From contig JAGBCA010000051.1 of NCBI GenBank assembly GCA_017938205.1, forward strand, positions 1-41,183: a DNA stretch of 41,183 nucleotides, read 5' to 3'. This DNA is from Clostridia bacterium. Its GTDB lineage: Bacteria; Bacillota; Clostridia; Oscillospirales; CAG-272. A program made the position numbers and the translations under genes. The stretch's first letter is position 1. Each line of letters opens with the position of its first letter. Positions 15,280-23,865 of the stretch are shown here, in pieces. A model generated the notes under the pieces. The model was not told where the DNA came from and did no database searches. It saw nothing but the letters and a program-made list of their open reading frames with translations.

Positions 15280-17511
15280 ATGCAATACATTCGCCCGCAA
15301 GATGAAAAATATATTATGAAAAAATATTACGATCGCGAATCTTTTATAGGACTTGTGCATCAGAGAAATCGCTTCGTGAGAAACGATGCCTATTTTTCGC
15401 CCGAAACGGGCAAAAGCGGTGAGGAAATATATGCGCTGATTGAGAAAACCGATGCGGAAAATGCAGATCTGCCGCACGCAATTCGTAAGTCGCTTGCATT
15501 TGAGGTCGTTTTGAAAAACACAAGAATCCGTGTGGATGCAAGAGATCCCTTTCCTGCGATCTGCATGATCGACCGCCCCTTGGATAAAACCGTGACCGCA
15601 AAATGGCGGAAAGAGGTTTTTGAAGAGATCATTCCCGAGGTGGGCAAAAAGCGCGCGCACTTTGAATCTCGCGGTATCGCAACGATGTGGCCGGACTACG
15701 ACCATAGCGTGCCCGTGTGGGAGCGCATTTTTTCGCTTGGTTTTGCAGGGCTTCTTGCTGAGAGCGAGCGCATTCGCCGCGAAAAGGAGAGAACCGCCGA
15801 GGAGGATGCATTCTTTGAGAGCGTTCGTATCACCTATGAGGCGCTTCTTATGCTCGTGCACCGCCTTCTTGATCTCGCTGAAAAAACCGAGGGCTGTGAA
15901 AAAATGGCAAAGGCGCTCAAAACTATTTCCATAGGTGCGCCCGATACCTTCTATGAAGCCCTCCTTATCTCCTACATCTACTTTATGGTCAGCGAGCATA
16001 TCCAGGGGCTACAGGTGCGCTCGCTCTCGAATTTCGACCGTTTGTATCAGTCTTTTTACGAAAAGGATATGGAAAGGGGCGTGAGCGAAGAGGAGATCCG
16101 AACCGATCTTGCGTACTTTTTCCTGCAATTCACCGCGATCGGCAACTATTGGAATCAGCCCGTGTATCTCGGCGGCGAAAAGGCGGACGGAACGACCGAG
16201 ATCAACGAAATGTCCTATCTCTTCCTTGACGTTTACGATAAAATGGGAATCTATAACCCCAAGATTCAGATCAAGGTTGCCGAAAGCACGCCGAAGCCCT
16301 TCCTCGAAAAAGCTCTCGATATGATCCGCAGAGGGCATAACTGTATCGTTTTCGTTTGCGATGCCACCATGCGTAAGGCCTTGGTGAAGAGAGGCGCAAC
16401 CGAGGAGCAGGCGCGTCTTTGCCACGTGACGGGCTGCTATGAGTACAGTGTGCAGGGTTCGTTTGGTTCGGGTATGAATTGCGTCAATCTCTTAAAGCCC
16501 CTGGAATACACGCTCCACGAGGGCAAGGACGGCGTGACGGACGAGTTTTGCGGCAGAAAGTCACCCTCACTTTCCGCATACGAAACCTTTGATGCCCTCT
16601 ATGCGGAATACAAGAAAAATCTTTTGTACGTGATCGATAATATCATCGAGATCGTCAACGCCTACGAGGCGTATCACGAATACGTCAACCCACAGCCGAT
16701 GCTCTCCGCCACCTTCCCGACCTGCCTTGAAAAGGGCAAGGATGCAATGAAGGGCGGCGCCTTGGAAAACGGCACGCAAATGAATTTCGGTTTCCTTGCG
16801 GACGTCGCGGATTCGCTTGCCATGATCAAAAAATACGTCTACGATAAAAAAGAGATCTCGCTTGAAGCACTCGTAGAGATGCTGAATAAGGATTTTGAGG
16901 ACGATGAAAAAATGCGCCTTCGCCTTCTGCGCGATCCCGATAAGTACGGCAATAACCGCGATCTTCCGGATTTCTTTGCCAAGGATATTTCGGACTTTTG
17001 CACGCAGAATGTCAGTGGCAGAAAGAATACCGAGGTGCGCGGTGGCATCTGGAGCTGTGGCTTCCACGTGGCGAGAATGTCCTATACGCAGGCACCGATG
17101 ACCGCATCCTCCCCGAACGGAAGAAGAAAGGGTGAGGAGCTTGCAAAGAACGCATCCGCCTCGATGGGACAGAGCCGCTCGGGCGCAACCGCCGCTATCC
17201 TTTCGGCAACGAAGATCGATGCATCCTCCTTCTGCGGTGATGCCTGCCTTGATTTTGCCTTGCATCCAACGGCTGTGCAGGGCGAGGACGGACTTGCCGC
17301 CATGCTGGGGCTTCTTCTCACCTTTATGCGCCGCGGCGGTCACGCCATTCATATGAACGTTTTCTCCGCGGACACGCTGCGCGAGGCGCAGAAAGATCCG
17401 GAAAAGTATCGCGATCTGCAGATCCGCGTTTGCGGCTGGAACGTTCTCTTTAATAACATCACGAAGGAAGAGCAGGACGGCTTTATCCGCCAGGCGGAGG
17501 CGCTTTGCTGA
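15280..17511 (+). CDS. Glycyl radical enzyme of unknown substrate (PFL-like family)
   Basis: Oxygen-sensitive radical enzyme of 743 residues. The thiyl-radical Cys386 sits in TGCYEYS with Glu388 two residues on: the Cys-x-Glu layout of dehydratases/lyases (glycerol and propanediol dehydratase, choline TMA-lyase, HypD), not the Cys-Cys of pyruvate formate-lyase. The radical loop near the C-terminus reads QIRVCGWNV with Gly719; the usual following Tyr is Trp. KYGNNRDLPD is the family GND-like motif. AGGAGG precedes the ATG. The activase gene overlaps the stop by one base. The sequence GCYE and the shorter length (many relatives have about 790-850) leave the substrate open; an eliminase acting on a sugar- or polyol-derived compound is plausible given the neighbourhood. 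Confidence 0.9.
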   Translation: MQYIRPQDEKYIMKKYYDRESFIGLVHQRNRFVRNDAYFSPETGKSGEEIYALIEKTDAENADLPHAIRKSLAFEVVLKNTRIRVDARDPFPAICMIDRPLDKTVTAKWRKEVFEEIIPEVGKKRAHFESRGIATMWPDYDHSVPVWERIFSLGFAGLLAESERIRREKERTAEEDAFFESVRITYEALLMLVHRLLDLAEKTEGCEKMAKALKTISIGAPDTFYEALLISYIYFMVSEHIQGLQVRSLSNFDRLYQSFYEKDMERGVSEEEIRTDLAYFFLQFTAIGNYWNQPVYLGGEKADGTTEINEMSYLFLDVYDKMGIYNPKIQIKVAESTPKPFLEKALDMIRRGHNCIVFVCDATMRKALVKRGATEEQARLCHVTGCYEYSVQGSFGSGMNCVNLLKPLEYTLHEGKDGVTDEFCGRKSPSLSAYETFDALYAEYKKNLLYVIDNIIEIVNAYEAYHEYVNPQPMLSATFPTCLEKGKDAMKGGALENGTQMNFGFLADVADSLAMIKKYVYDKKEISLEALVEMLNKDFEDDEKMRLRLLRDPDKYGNNRDLPDFFAKDISDFCTQNVSGRKNTEVRGGIWSCGFHVARMSYTQAPMTASSPNGRRKGEELAKNASASMGQSRSGATAAILSATKIDASSFCGDACLDFALHPTAVQGEDGLAAMLGLLLTFMRRGGHAIHMNVFSADTLREAQKDPEKYRDLQIRVCGWNVLFNNITKEEQDGFIRQAEALC

Positions 17512-18389
17512 TGAAAGCAACAATTTTTGAGATCAAGCGTTTTGCCGTTCACGATGGAGACGGTATTCGCACCACGGTGTTTTTTAAGGGATGCCCATTG
17601 AAGTGTGTTTGGTGCCACAATCCCGAGGGGATTTTCATGAAGCCGGCACTTGCGTATTATGCGCATAAATGCATCGGATGCGGTGAATGTGCAAATATTT
17701 GTTTGCAAAACGCGCACAAAATGGAAGAAAACGGACATATTTTCAAGCGTGAACGATGCATTGGCTGCGGTGTGTGTGAGAGCGTTTGCCTTGGCGAAGC
17801 CTTAACGCTTTACGGCAAGGAAACGAGCGTGGAAGAGCTTTTGCCCATGCTCCTTGAGGACAAGGAGTTTTACGATAATTCGGGCGGCGGCGTTACGCTT
17901 TCGGGCGGCGAATGCCTTATGCAAGCGGATTTTTGCGCCGCGCTTTTAAAGGCGCTGAAGGAAAACGGCGTGCATACCGCCGTGGATACCTGCGGCTTTG
18001 TTTCGCGCAAAGCCTTTGAGAAGGTGATCCCCTACACCGACGTATTTTTATACGACGTCAAAGCGATCGATCCCGCGGTGCATAAGCGCTGCACGGGCGT
18101 GGAAAACGGCCTCATTCTTGATAATCTTCGCTATCTTGATTCTCTCGGAAAAAGAATCGAGATCCGCATTCCCTTTGTGCCGGGATGGAACGATTTGGAG
18201 ATCGGCGCGATCGCCGCTTTCGTAAAAACACTCCGAAACGTCACGGGTGTGCGCGTGTTGAAATATCATAATTACGCGCGCTCTAAATACGAGGCACTCG
18301 ACATGGAAAACACGCTGCCCGACGTTCTTCCAACGGAGGAGGAAATAGCCGCCGCTGAGGCACTTTTTGGAGATTTAATTAAAAAGTAA
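17511..18389 (+). CDS. Glycyl radical enzyme activating enzyme (radical SAM)
   Basis: Activase of 292 residues that installs the glycyl radical on its partner. The radical SAM motif is GCPLKCVWC (Cys28, Cys32, Cys35). An inserted bacterial ferredoxin domain with two [4Fe-4S] motifs follows (CIGCGECANIC and CIGCGVCESVC), the layout of the dehydratase/decarboxylase activases rather than short PflA. SGGGVTLSGGE is the SAM-binding GGE region. Its ATG overlaps the enzyme's TGA (TGATG), with GGAGG in the enzyme's last codons, ensuring coupled translation. Confidence 0.95.
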   Translation: MKATIFEIKRFAVHDGDGIRTTVFFKGCPLKCVWCHNPEGIFMKPALAYYAHKCIGCGECANICLQNAHKMEENGHIFKRERCIGCGVCESVCLGEALTLYGKETSVEELLPMLLEDKEFYDNSGGGVTLSGGECLMQADFCAALLKALKENGVHTAVDTCGFVSRKAFEKVIPYTDVFLYDVKAIDPAVHKRCTGVENGLILDNLRYLDSLGKRIEIRIPFVPGWNDLEIGAIAAFVKTLRNVTGVRVLKYHNYARSKYEALDMENTLPDVLPTEEEIAAAEALFGDLIKK

Positions 18390-18433
18390 AAAACGGCCCG
18401 CGCTCCCGAAGGGATAAAGCGCAGGCCGTTTTT
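18388..18433. terminator. Bidirectional terminator between activase and glycosidase genes
   Basis: AAAAACGGCC pairs with GGCCGTTTTT, extended by GCGCT/AGCGC, serving both convergent genes. Confidence 0.85.
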
Positions 18434-18441
18434 ATGCTATT

Positions 18442-19899
18442 TTAAACGATCTCAACCGATCTTCGGCGTGCTACACGCTCGCAGATCTTGTCATAGGGCA
18501 CGGTGGGATCCCAGAGGATCTCGGCGCAGCAGGCCTCGTTGTACCAAAGGCCGCCCGCAAACTGCCCCGCCATACCGAGGGCGATATCGGGGTGGTTTTC
18601 CGTAAGCACGTGGTTGGTCATATCGTAGACCGCCTTGCCGCCGCCGAGCATCCACTCGGTCTGCAGATGGCGCCACATCGGCTCCATAATTGCGCGGTCG
18701 TGATCCACGAGGCGCTTGTGGCTTTTTCCAAGCACGAAGGAGCCCTTCTGCGGCACGAATTGCTGCCAGGCAAGCGTGGTGAAGCCGCGCATCAGCATCG
18801 AAACCTTGGCATCGCCGCGCAGATTTACGATCTTGGAGGCGAAATCCTTCGTTTGCTCAAAGTAGGCGGGATCGGGGATCTTCGGCGTGTAGCTAAAGGG
18901 GAATTCGCCGCAGTCCTCCCACATGATCTCGATGCGGGGGTCAACCTTGGAAATAAAGGAGAGGTGATCCTTGACGGACTGCGCGTGCAGGCCGAACTGA
19001 ATGTAAAGGTCGGGATAGCGTGTAAGAAGCGCGTCGGCGGTTTCGTTCACGAAATCGGTTACCATATCGGCAACGAGCCTGCCCTCAATGTAAGCACCCG
19101 TGTTCTCGGTGAAGGACTGGAAATAGATGCCGTCCACGCCGAGGGGCGCGTATTCGCGCTCGAATTTTTCGAGCACGCCTGCCTTGATCTTTTCAAGATC
19201 CGCCACGCGGAAGTCCGCGCAGGACTTCGGCGACCAGCCCCAGGCATAGCCCCAGATCAGCTGAATGCCGTATTCGTGCGCGTAGTCCACGATCTCCTTT
19301 GCGTTGATCGGCACGAAGTCGTTCCAGATGATCAGCTGATTGAGCTTCAGGCGCGCCATGTTTTCGATATAATTCCTAAAGTCATTGATCGGATGTCCCC
19401 AGGTGAAAACGCAGCGGCGCTTGATCTTCGGCGCGGTGGCGTGGAAGTATTCGGGCAAAGCACCGTAATTTTCATCAAACATCGTGTGCAGCATACGCAG
19501 GCATCCGTCCGCAGGGATGGCCTTTGCAAAATAATCGTCCACAAAGTCAACCGCACCGTAGAAAATCTGCTGCGGCTCGTGCGCGGTGATCAGAGCAAGC
19601 ATACGGCTCTTGTCCTCGGGATCGCGCATCACCTTCACGGCGTAGCCGCCCTCGGGGATCTCGCTTTCCTCCATATAGCGGCGGATCAGCGCGTTCTCGG
19701 AATACACGCCGAGGATCACGGCGCTCGAATCGATCACGGCCTCGTCTGCCTTCTCGCAGGGAAGCACGTACAAGGAATACACGCCCGCATCACGGCTCAC
19801 GTAAGAGCCAAGCTCCGCGCTCACAAGGTCCACGGCCTTTTTCTCAAGCCCCTCGTAGCGGGAGTAGATCAATTTCCAGCATCTTTTGTTGTCTGCCAT
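18442..19899 (-). CDS. TIM-barrel glycoside hydrolase-like protein, family unassigned
   Basis: Protein of 485 residues, no signal peptide. The first ~115 residues resemble the beta-rich N-terminal domain found in alpha-glucuronidases (GH67) and beta-hexosaminidases (GH20), ending with the strand/helix Q-Q-I-F-Y-G-A-V-D-F-V-D-D-Y-F. The barrel follows: a VFTWGHPINDFRNYIENMARL start, LNQLIIWNDF, IQLIWGYAWGW, then GVDGIYFQSFTENTG and IEIMWEDCGEFP, whose acidic residues are catalytic candidates. The closing segment FAGGLWYNEACCAEILWD is typical of such barrels. AGGAG precedes ATG 19899; the extension to 19938 has no ribosome site. It is divergent from an AraC regulator, which probably controls it. 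Confidence 0.7.
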   Translation of the reverse strand: MADNKRCWKLIYSRYEGLEKKAVDLVSAELGSYVSRDAGVYSLYVLPCEKADEAVIDSSAVILGVYSENALIRRYMEESEIPEGGYAVKVMRDPEDKSRMLALITAHEPQQIFYGAVDFVDDYFAKAIPADGCLRMLHTMFDENYGALPEYFHATAPKIKRRCVFTWGHPINDFRNYIENMARLKLNQLIIWNDFVPINAKEIVDYAHEYGIQLIWGYAWGWSPKSCADFRVADLEKIKAGVLEKFEREYAPLGVDGIYFQSFTENTGAYIEGRLVADMVTDFVNETADALLTRYPDLYIQFGLHAQSVKDHLSFISKVDPRIEIMWEDCGEFPFSYTPKIPDPAYFEQTKDFASKIVNLRGDAKVSMLMRGFTTLAWQQFVPQKGSFVLGKSHKRLVDHDRAIMEPMWRHLQTEWMLGGGKAVYDMTNHVLTENHPDIALGMAGQFAGGLWYNEACCAEILWDPTVPYDKICERVARRRSVEIV

Positions 19900-19911
19900 A
19901 AAAAACTCCTC

Positions 19912-19939
19912 TTGACAAAATTTGTATCTGTGATACAAT
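19912..19939 (+). promoter_or_regulatory. Promoter with embedded operator between glycosidase and AraC genes
   Basis: TTGACA (19912-19917), 16-bp spacer, TACAAT (19934-19939), driving the AraC gene. A perfect 7-bp inverted repeat, TTGTATC-tgt-GATACAA (19922-19938), covers the spacer and -10. Minus-strand -10 candidates TATAAT (complement of 19938-19943 and 19943-19948) for the glycosidase overlap the same region, so one bound protein could affect both directions. Confidence 0.65.
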
Positions 19940-20013
19940 TATATTATAAAAATCGCCGTAAAACTATTGTTTTTTTGCCATGCATTATAATAATTTTGAC
20001 ATAAGAGGGAATT

Positions 20014-20859
20014 ATGTTTGACGATCATTTCAAGAAAAGATATAAAACCATCCCCTTTGCCTACGTTTCCAACGATTATGAAAAGGAGGATAACCGCCTC
20101 CATGGCAACCGTATCTTTCACCATCATAAGGAATTTGAGATCCTGATCATCCGCAAGGGGCGCGCGGAGCTGCGCATCGAGGGGGAGAGTGAGGCCTTGC
20201 CGCTTTCGGAGGGGGACGTGGTGCTGATCCCGCCGCTTCTGCCGCATTGCTACTCGAAGGAGGTCTTGGCACCCTTTTCGCATGATTGCGTTTGCTTTGA
20301 TCTTTCCTTGCTTGCGGATCGCGCTTTGGCCGAGGGGCTTGAAAACGGCACGCTCCGTCCGCCTGCGGTGCTTTCGGGCGAAGCGGCATCCAAGGTCTAT
20401 GCGCTCGTGCGTGCCGCCGTGGATGCCTGCCGCGAGGGCGGCAAGGGCTGGGAGCTGGAGACCGTGGCACGGCTTTCTCTCGTTTTTTCCTATCTTTTGC
20501 GAGAGGGGAAGATCGAGGCAAGCACCCTCACGGCGCGTGACGGCTTTTGTGCACGCGTCAGCGAGATCCTTTCGCAATACTATACAGAGGCGATCTCCTC
20601 CTCTTTCGTGGCGGCAAAGCTCTATATGAGCCACGCCTATTTTTGCCGCCGCTTCCGCGCGGCCTTCGGCCTTCGCTTTATGGAATACCTCGCGATGTAC
20701 CGCGTGGAAAAATCCAAGGCTTTGCTAAGGGACGGCACGCTTCCGATCTCCGAGATCGCGCTCGCCGTTGGCTTTCACAGCTTCTCGCATTTCACGAAGA
20801 CCTTCAAGGCCTATGCCTGCAATACACCGAGCGCCTACCGCGCACGCCGCGGTGTTTAG
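20014..20859 (+). CDS. AraC-family transcriptional regulator with cupin domain
   Basis: Regulator of 281 residues. The cupin-type AraC-binding domain covers about residues 15-110 (FHHHKEFEILIIRKG and LPLSEGDVVLIPPLLPH, the latter a textbook cupin strand). The AraC DNA-binding domain covers about 185-281, with HTH1 SSFVAAKLYMSHAYFCRRF and HTH2 ISEIALAVGFHSFSHFTKTF, ending NTPSAYR. GAGGGAATT precedes the ATG. Divergent from the glycosidase at 18442-19899. Confidence 0.92.
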   Translation: MFDDHFKKRYKTIPFAYVSNDYEKEDNRLHGNRIFHHHKEFEILIIRKGRAELRIEGESEALPLSEGDVVLIPPLLPHCYSKEVLAPFSHDCVCFDLSLLADRALAEGLENGTLRPPAVLSGEAASKVYALVRAAVDACREGGKGWELETVARLSLVFSYLLREGKIEASTLTARDGFCARVSEILSQYYTEAISSSFVAAKLYMSHAYFCRRFRAAFGLRFMEYLAMYRVEKSKALLRDGTLPISEIALAVGFHSFSHFTKTFKAYACNTPSAYRARRGV

Positions 20860-20870
20860 CCAATTTCGGG

Positions 20871-20917
20871 AAACAAAAAGCAATCCACCATTCTGACGCG
20901 TGGATTGCTTTTTGTTT
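20871..20917. terminator. Bidirectional terminator between AraC and barstar genes
   Basis: AAACAAAAAGCAATCCAC (20871-20888) pairs perfectly with GTGGATTGCTTTTTGTTT (20900-20917), an 18-bp stem. Confidence 0.9.
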
Positions 20918-20937
20918 CATTCTGATTTATTTGAATA

Positions 20938-21273
20938 TTATTCCAAAAATGTTTTCGTACCGTTTTTTTGATCAATGATTTCTATTTGTATTATATCGAC
21001 AAATGAATCGTTTTCGTAATGCTTGAATTCTTGAAGAAGATCGATCAATATTTTGGCCTCGTTCTCGAATCTTTTCTGTTGAATCACTTCCAATCCAATG
21101 ATTTTTATATAGAGTGGTTCGCCGGCAAGATCTGTCAAGCAATCCCAACATGCATCCCAGTTGCAACCGTAGTAAGCGGGAAAATCGAGCGAATCTCTTA
21201 TAACCGAATGCATTTCAAAATAGGTTTTCACATTGGTAAAGTCGATTGTATGTTCTCTGATTTTTTCGTTCAT
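20938..21273 (-). CDS. Barstar-family protein, copy 1
   Basis: Small acidic protein of 111 residues of the barstar (barnase inhibitor) family. The inhibitory helix pattern PAYYGCNWDACWDCL (about residues 32-46) carries the two Asp positions that contact the RNase active site in barstar. The first 46 residues are identical to copy 2 (24070-24405), the middle third is divergent, and the end (IIDQKNGTKT) is again identical: a mosaic pair. No barnase-type toxin gene is in the window. Unlike copy 2 it lacks the promoter segment upstream, since only 17 bases separate its start from the terminator hairpin at 21290. Confidence 0.88.
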   Translation of the reverse strand: MNEKIREHTIDFTNVKTYFEMHSVIRDSLDFPAYYGCNWDACWDCLTDLAGEPLYIKIIGLEVIQQKRFENEAKILIDLLQEFKHYENDSFVDIIQIEIIDQKNGTKTFLE

Positions 21274-21289
21274 TTTAGCCTCTTTTTGC

Positions 21290-21360
21290 AAAAGCGGTGT
21301 CACCGTATTGGCGACACCGCTTTCAGGGGTAATTTAATTCTGCTTATACCCATCAAGCAA
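21290..21360 (-). repeat. Duplicated alaA 3' end plus terminator, copy 1
   Basis: 71 bases matching 24480-24550 at 62 of 71 positions: the hairpin AAAGCGGTGT/ACACCGCTTT followed (on plus) by AGGGGTAATTTAATTC and the last codons for DGYKQN. On the minus strand the hairpin plus short T-run acts as terminator for the 420-residue protein gene. Confidence 0.85.
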
Positions 21361-22596
21361 TATATATAGATTTTCTCCATCTGTAATCATAGCGTTTTCG
21401 GTATTATATAGTAAATTCACAGATTTTAGATTTTCAATGAAAGGATTAACTCTATTGTCTTCAAGTACTGAGAATGTATGGATTTTGCGTTCTATAGCAT
21501 CTTGATTGTGCTTTCCGATCGACGCTCCTGCACTAATAAGAGCTTCATCAATTGTACCATCTTTTATGATGGGAATAGATCCGATCGCTTTACCGAGTCC
21601 TGTAGTAGCCATTCCAACAACATCAAGAAGTTTGGCTTCAAGAGCAGAGTGTTGATATTTTGAAACTTGTGAATAGCAATCTGCATATAGCGCTTCGTAG
21701 CGTTGTGCCATTAACTTTATTTTTTCTGTAACACTTTCTATGACAACCGTATCAAAAGTCTTTTGAAGGAGCACATCCAAGAAAGAACTAAAGGCATACA
21801 AATGACACGCAAGCTGATATTCTGCAAATTGATATGTAACTGCATCAAGAACATTTTTAGCATCTTTGGAGCTATGGAGTCCTTTTTGTTTTTGCAATTC
21901 ATTAGCAATTTGGTTTTGATAAAAATCAATATCCTGATAAGAGGCAGTTTTTATGGATAAAACCTCGCTGATTCGTGATACACAGAACTGTTCATTTTTG
22001 CAATTCAGTTTATAATCTTCCATAATCTCCATCAACATATTAAGATTTCCGCGCTGACGAGATTGCTTTTCTTGTTTTAAGAACTGTAAAACAGTTTCGA
22101 TGCTTTGCTGAATTCCATCAAGTTTTTTCTCGATGGTCATTAGTGCCACAGCAATAACCATAAGTGTGGGATCGAGAGGCAACGTAGTGGTTGAAGTTTC
22201 GGTTACCGGTAGATTATCTATTTCATTAAATTGTAATCTCGCGGCAATAACATTTTCATGCATAATATTTCCGTTAATACCGTATTTTCCACGTTGCAGA
22301 GGTCCTTGAATCCCTTTCGGGTTTATGGCTCTGTATAATGGTTCACTTGTAGCTATCTTTTTTTCAATGGTTTGAGTAATCGTTCTAGCGCCCTCAGGCA
22401 ACTGCGAAAAAGCTGTTCCCAACGTCGAAAGGCTCGCAATCGGGATTTTCTTATATGCTTCTAACTGACCCTCTTGTAGTCTAACCACAGGAAATGCATC
22501 GCTGGCAAACGGTGCAATAGCGGATTCCTCTTTGGGGACAATCTCGGTAGACTCTGATTTTTTGAACATTTTTCCCAAGAAACCTTTTAATGACAT
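21334..22596 (-). CDS. Protein of unknown function with central coiled coil
   Basis: Soluble protein of 420 residues, family not recognised by name though it feels like a recurrent uncharacterised Bacillota family. Visible features: a Lys/Ser-rich N-terminus; a Y-R-A-I-N-P-K-G-I-x-G-P-L-Q-R region near 88-102; STTTLPLDPT (135-144) followed by a short hydrophobic stretch and a coiled-coil-like helix (IEKKLDGIQQSIETVLQFLK, about 155-174); a helical second half; and PFIENLKSVNLLYN near the C-terminus. The last residues (LDGYKQN) coincide with the last residues of AlaA, and the DNA match continues beyond the stop, so the 3' end is probably a fusion created by rearrangement. It is AT-rich against its GC-richer surroundings. 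GGAGGATATATTT precedes the ATG; it follows the ATPase by 38 bases and may be co-transcribed. Confidence 0.75.
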   Translation of the reverse strand: MSLKGFLGKMFKKSESTEIVPKEESAIAPFASDAFPVVRLQEGQLEAYKKIPIASLSTLGTAFSQLPEGARTITQTIEKKIATSEPLYRAINPKGIQGPLQRGKYGINGNIMHENVIAARLQFNEIDNLPVTETSTTTLPLDPTLMVIAVALMTIEKKLDGIQQSIETVLQFLKQEKQSRQRGNLNMLMEIMEDYKLNCKNEQFCVSRISEVLSIKTASYQDIDFYQNQIANELQKQKGLHSSKDAKNVLDAVTYQFAEYQLACHLYAFSSFLDVLLQKTFDTVVIESVTEKIKLMAQRYEALYADCYSQVSKYQHSALEAKLLDVVGMATTGLGKAIGSIPIIKDGTIDEALISAGASIGKHNQDAIERKIHTFSVLEDNRVNPFIENLKSVNLLYNTENAMITDGENLYILLDGYKQN

Positions 22597-22634
22597 AAAT
22601 ATATCCTCCAGTATATTTTCTCCGATAGATGTAT

Positions 22635-23843
22635 TTATTCAGCCGAAAGAAGGAAGTCTGCAACGTGCATCGTTTTGATGCCTTGGTAGTTGCCTCCGGC
22701 AAAGTCATCCGTCAAGAGAACGTATTTTGGATGGTTATCCGAAATGGCAAGCAGACGGTCATATTCTCTGTGCTCGGTCTTTTCCGAACGAATTTCTTGG
22801 GTGACTTGAATATAGAGCTTTTCGTTTTGACGGGTTGCAACAAAGTCGATCTCGCCGTCTACGGTTTTGCCGATGTTTACGGTGTAGCCACGGCGGCAAA
22901 GCTCTAAGTAAACCACATTCTCAAGACTTGCAGCCACAGTGTCGGCATTGTATCCGAGAACACTATAACGCAGAGCGGTGTCCGCAAGATAGAACTTCTC
23001 CTGCGTTTTGAGAACTTCCTTGCCTTGCATATCGTAGCGGGAGCAACGGTGCAAAAGGTATGCCTTTTCTAACTTTTCAAGATAACTGTAAACGGTCTCA
23101 TTATCGAGCGTTCTTTTCTCGGCTTTAAGATAGTCGGATATTGATTTTGCGGAAAAGGTATTACCTACGTTATCGAATGTGTATTTTACAACACGCTCAA
23201 GCTGGTCAACCTTGCGAACTTGATTGCGCTTGACGATATCTGAGAATACCGTGGAATTATAAATGTCTCTTACAATAGTATAAATCTCGTCCGGCGTATA
23301 CGCTTGCAGATGTGTTGCCGGAAATCCGCCAAGCTTGATATAGTTGGCAAGCTCTTCACGGGGAGTGCCCACGGCCGTGTATGCGGACTTGAAGGTCAGA
23401 TACTCGGCAAAGGAAAGGGTGTAGATTCTGAAAGTAATATATCTGCCCGTCAGATAAGTGGAAATCTCCGAGGACATCATACGGGAGTTGGAACCGGTGA
23501 CATAGATATCCACGTTAAAATCCGAGGCAAGCGAATTGACGATTTTTTCCCAACCGTTTATCTCTTGAACCTCGTCGAGGAAGAGATAGGTCCTTTTAGA
23601 GGGGGCAAGGCGGGACTTGATATCGGCATAGATCTGCTTTGCCGTCATATCCTCATATTCCATTGAATCAAAGCGGTAGGACAGAATACGTTCTGCAGCA
23701 ATTCCACGCATAGTATTCAGTTTTTCCATAATCATTTTGAGAATGGTAGACTTTCCGCACCGCCGAACTCCGGTGAGAATTTTTACAAAAGGCGTGTCGG
23801 TATACGCCATAATTTTATCAACGTACATAGGTCTTTCTATCAT
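22635..23843 (-). CDS. AAA ATPase with DUF4143 domain
   Basis: Protein of 402 residues. Walker A is GVRRCGKST (about residues 25-33), Walker B is YLFLDEVQE (86-94), sensor-like VTGSNSRM follows, and the C-terminal half contains the DUF4143 domain with a PD-(D/E)XK-like end (GEIDFVATRQNEKLYIQVTQE) seen in this ATPase group. These proteins are widespread, often in variable chromosomal regions, and of unknown physiological role. GGAGGTGATCAC precedes ATG 23843; the longer frame to 23951 runs through the promoter and was rejected. Two inverted repeats upstream suggest dedicated regulation. Confidence 0.9.
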   Translation of the reverse strand: MIERPMYVDKIMAYTDTPFVKILTGVRRCGKSTILKMIMEKLNTMRGIAAERILSYRFDSMEYEDMTAKQIYADIKSRLAPSKRTYLFLDEVQEINGWEKIVNSLASDFNVDIYVTGSNSRMMSSEISTYLTGRYITFRIYTLSFAEYLTFKSAYTAVGTPREELANYIKLGGFPATHLQAYTPDEIYTIVRDIYNSTVFSDIVKRNQVRKVDQLERVVKYTFDNVGNTFSAKSISDYLKAEKRTLDNETVYSYLEKLEKAYLLHRCSRYDMQGKEVLKTQEKFYLADTALRYSVLGYNADTVAASLENVVYLELCRRGYTVNIGKTVDGEIDFVATRQNEKLYIQVTQEIRSEKTEHREYDRLLAISDNHPKYVLLTDDFAGGNYQGIKTMHVADFLLSAE

Positions 23844-23865
23844 TGTGATCACCTCCGTTGATAAT

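Noticed and set aside
19965-19990. Third, inverted copy of the 30-base 3' element
   Set aside because: Only scattered agreement (CTATTGTTT and CATT parts) with gaps; within chance for AT-rich sequence.
18592-20004. 470-residue plus-strand frame opposite the glycosidase
   Set aside because: A long shadow frame of high-GC codons; composition rich in His/Val/Arg without domains, while the minus-strand product has barrel motifs, ribosome site and terminator.
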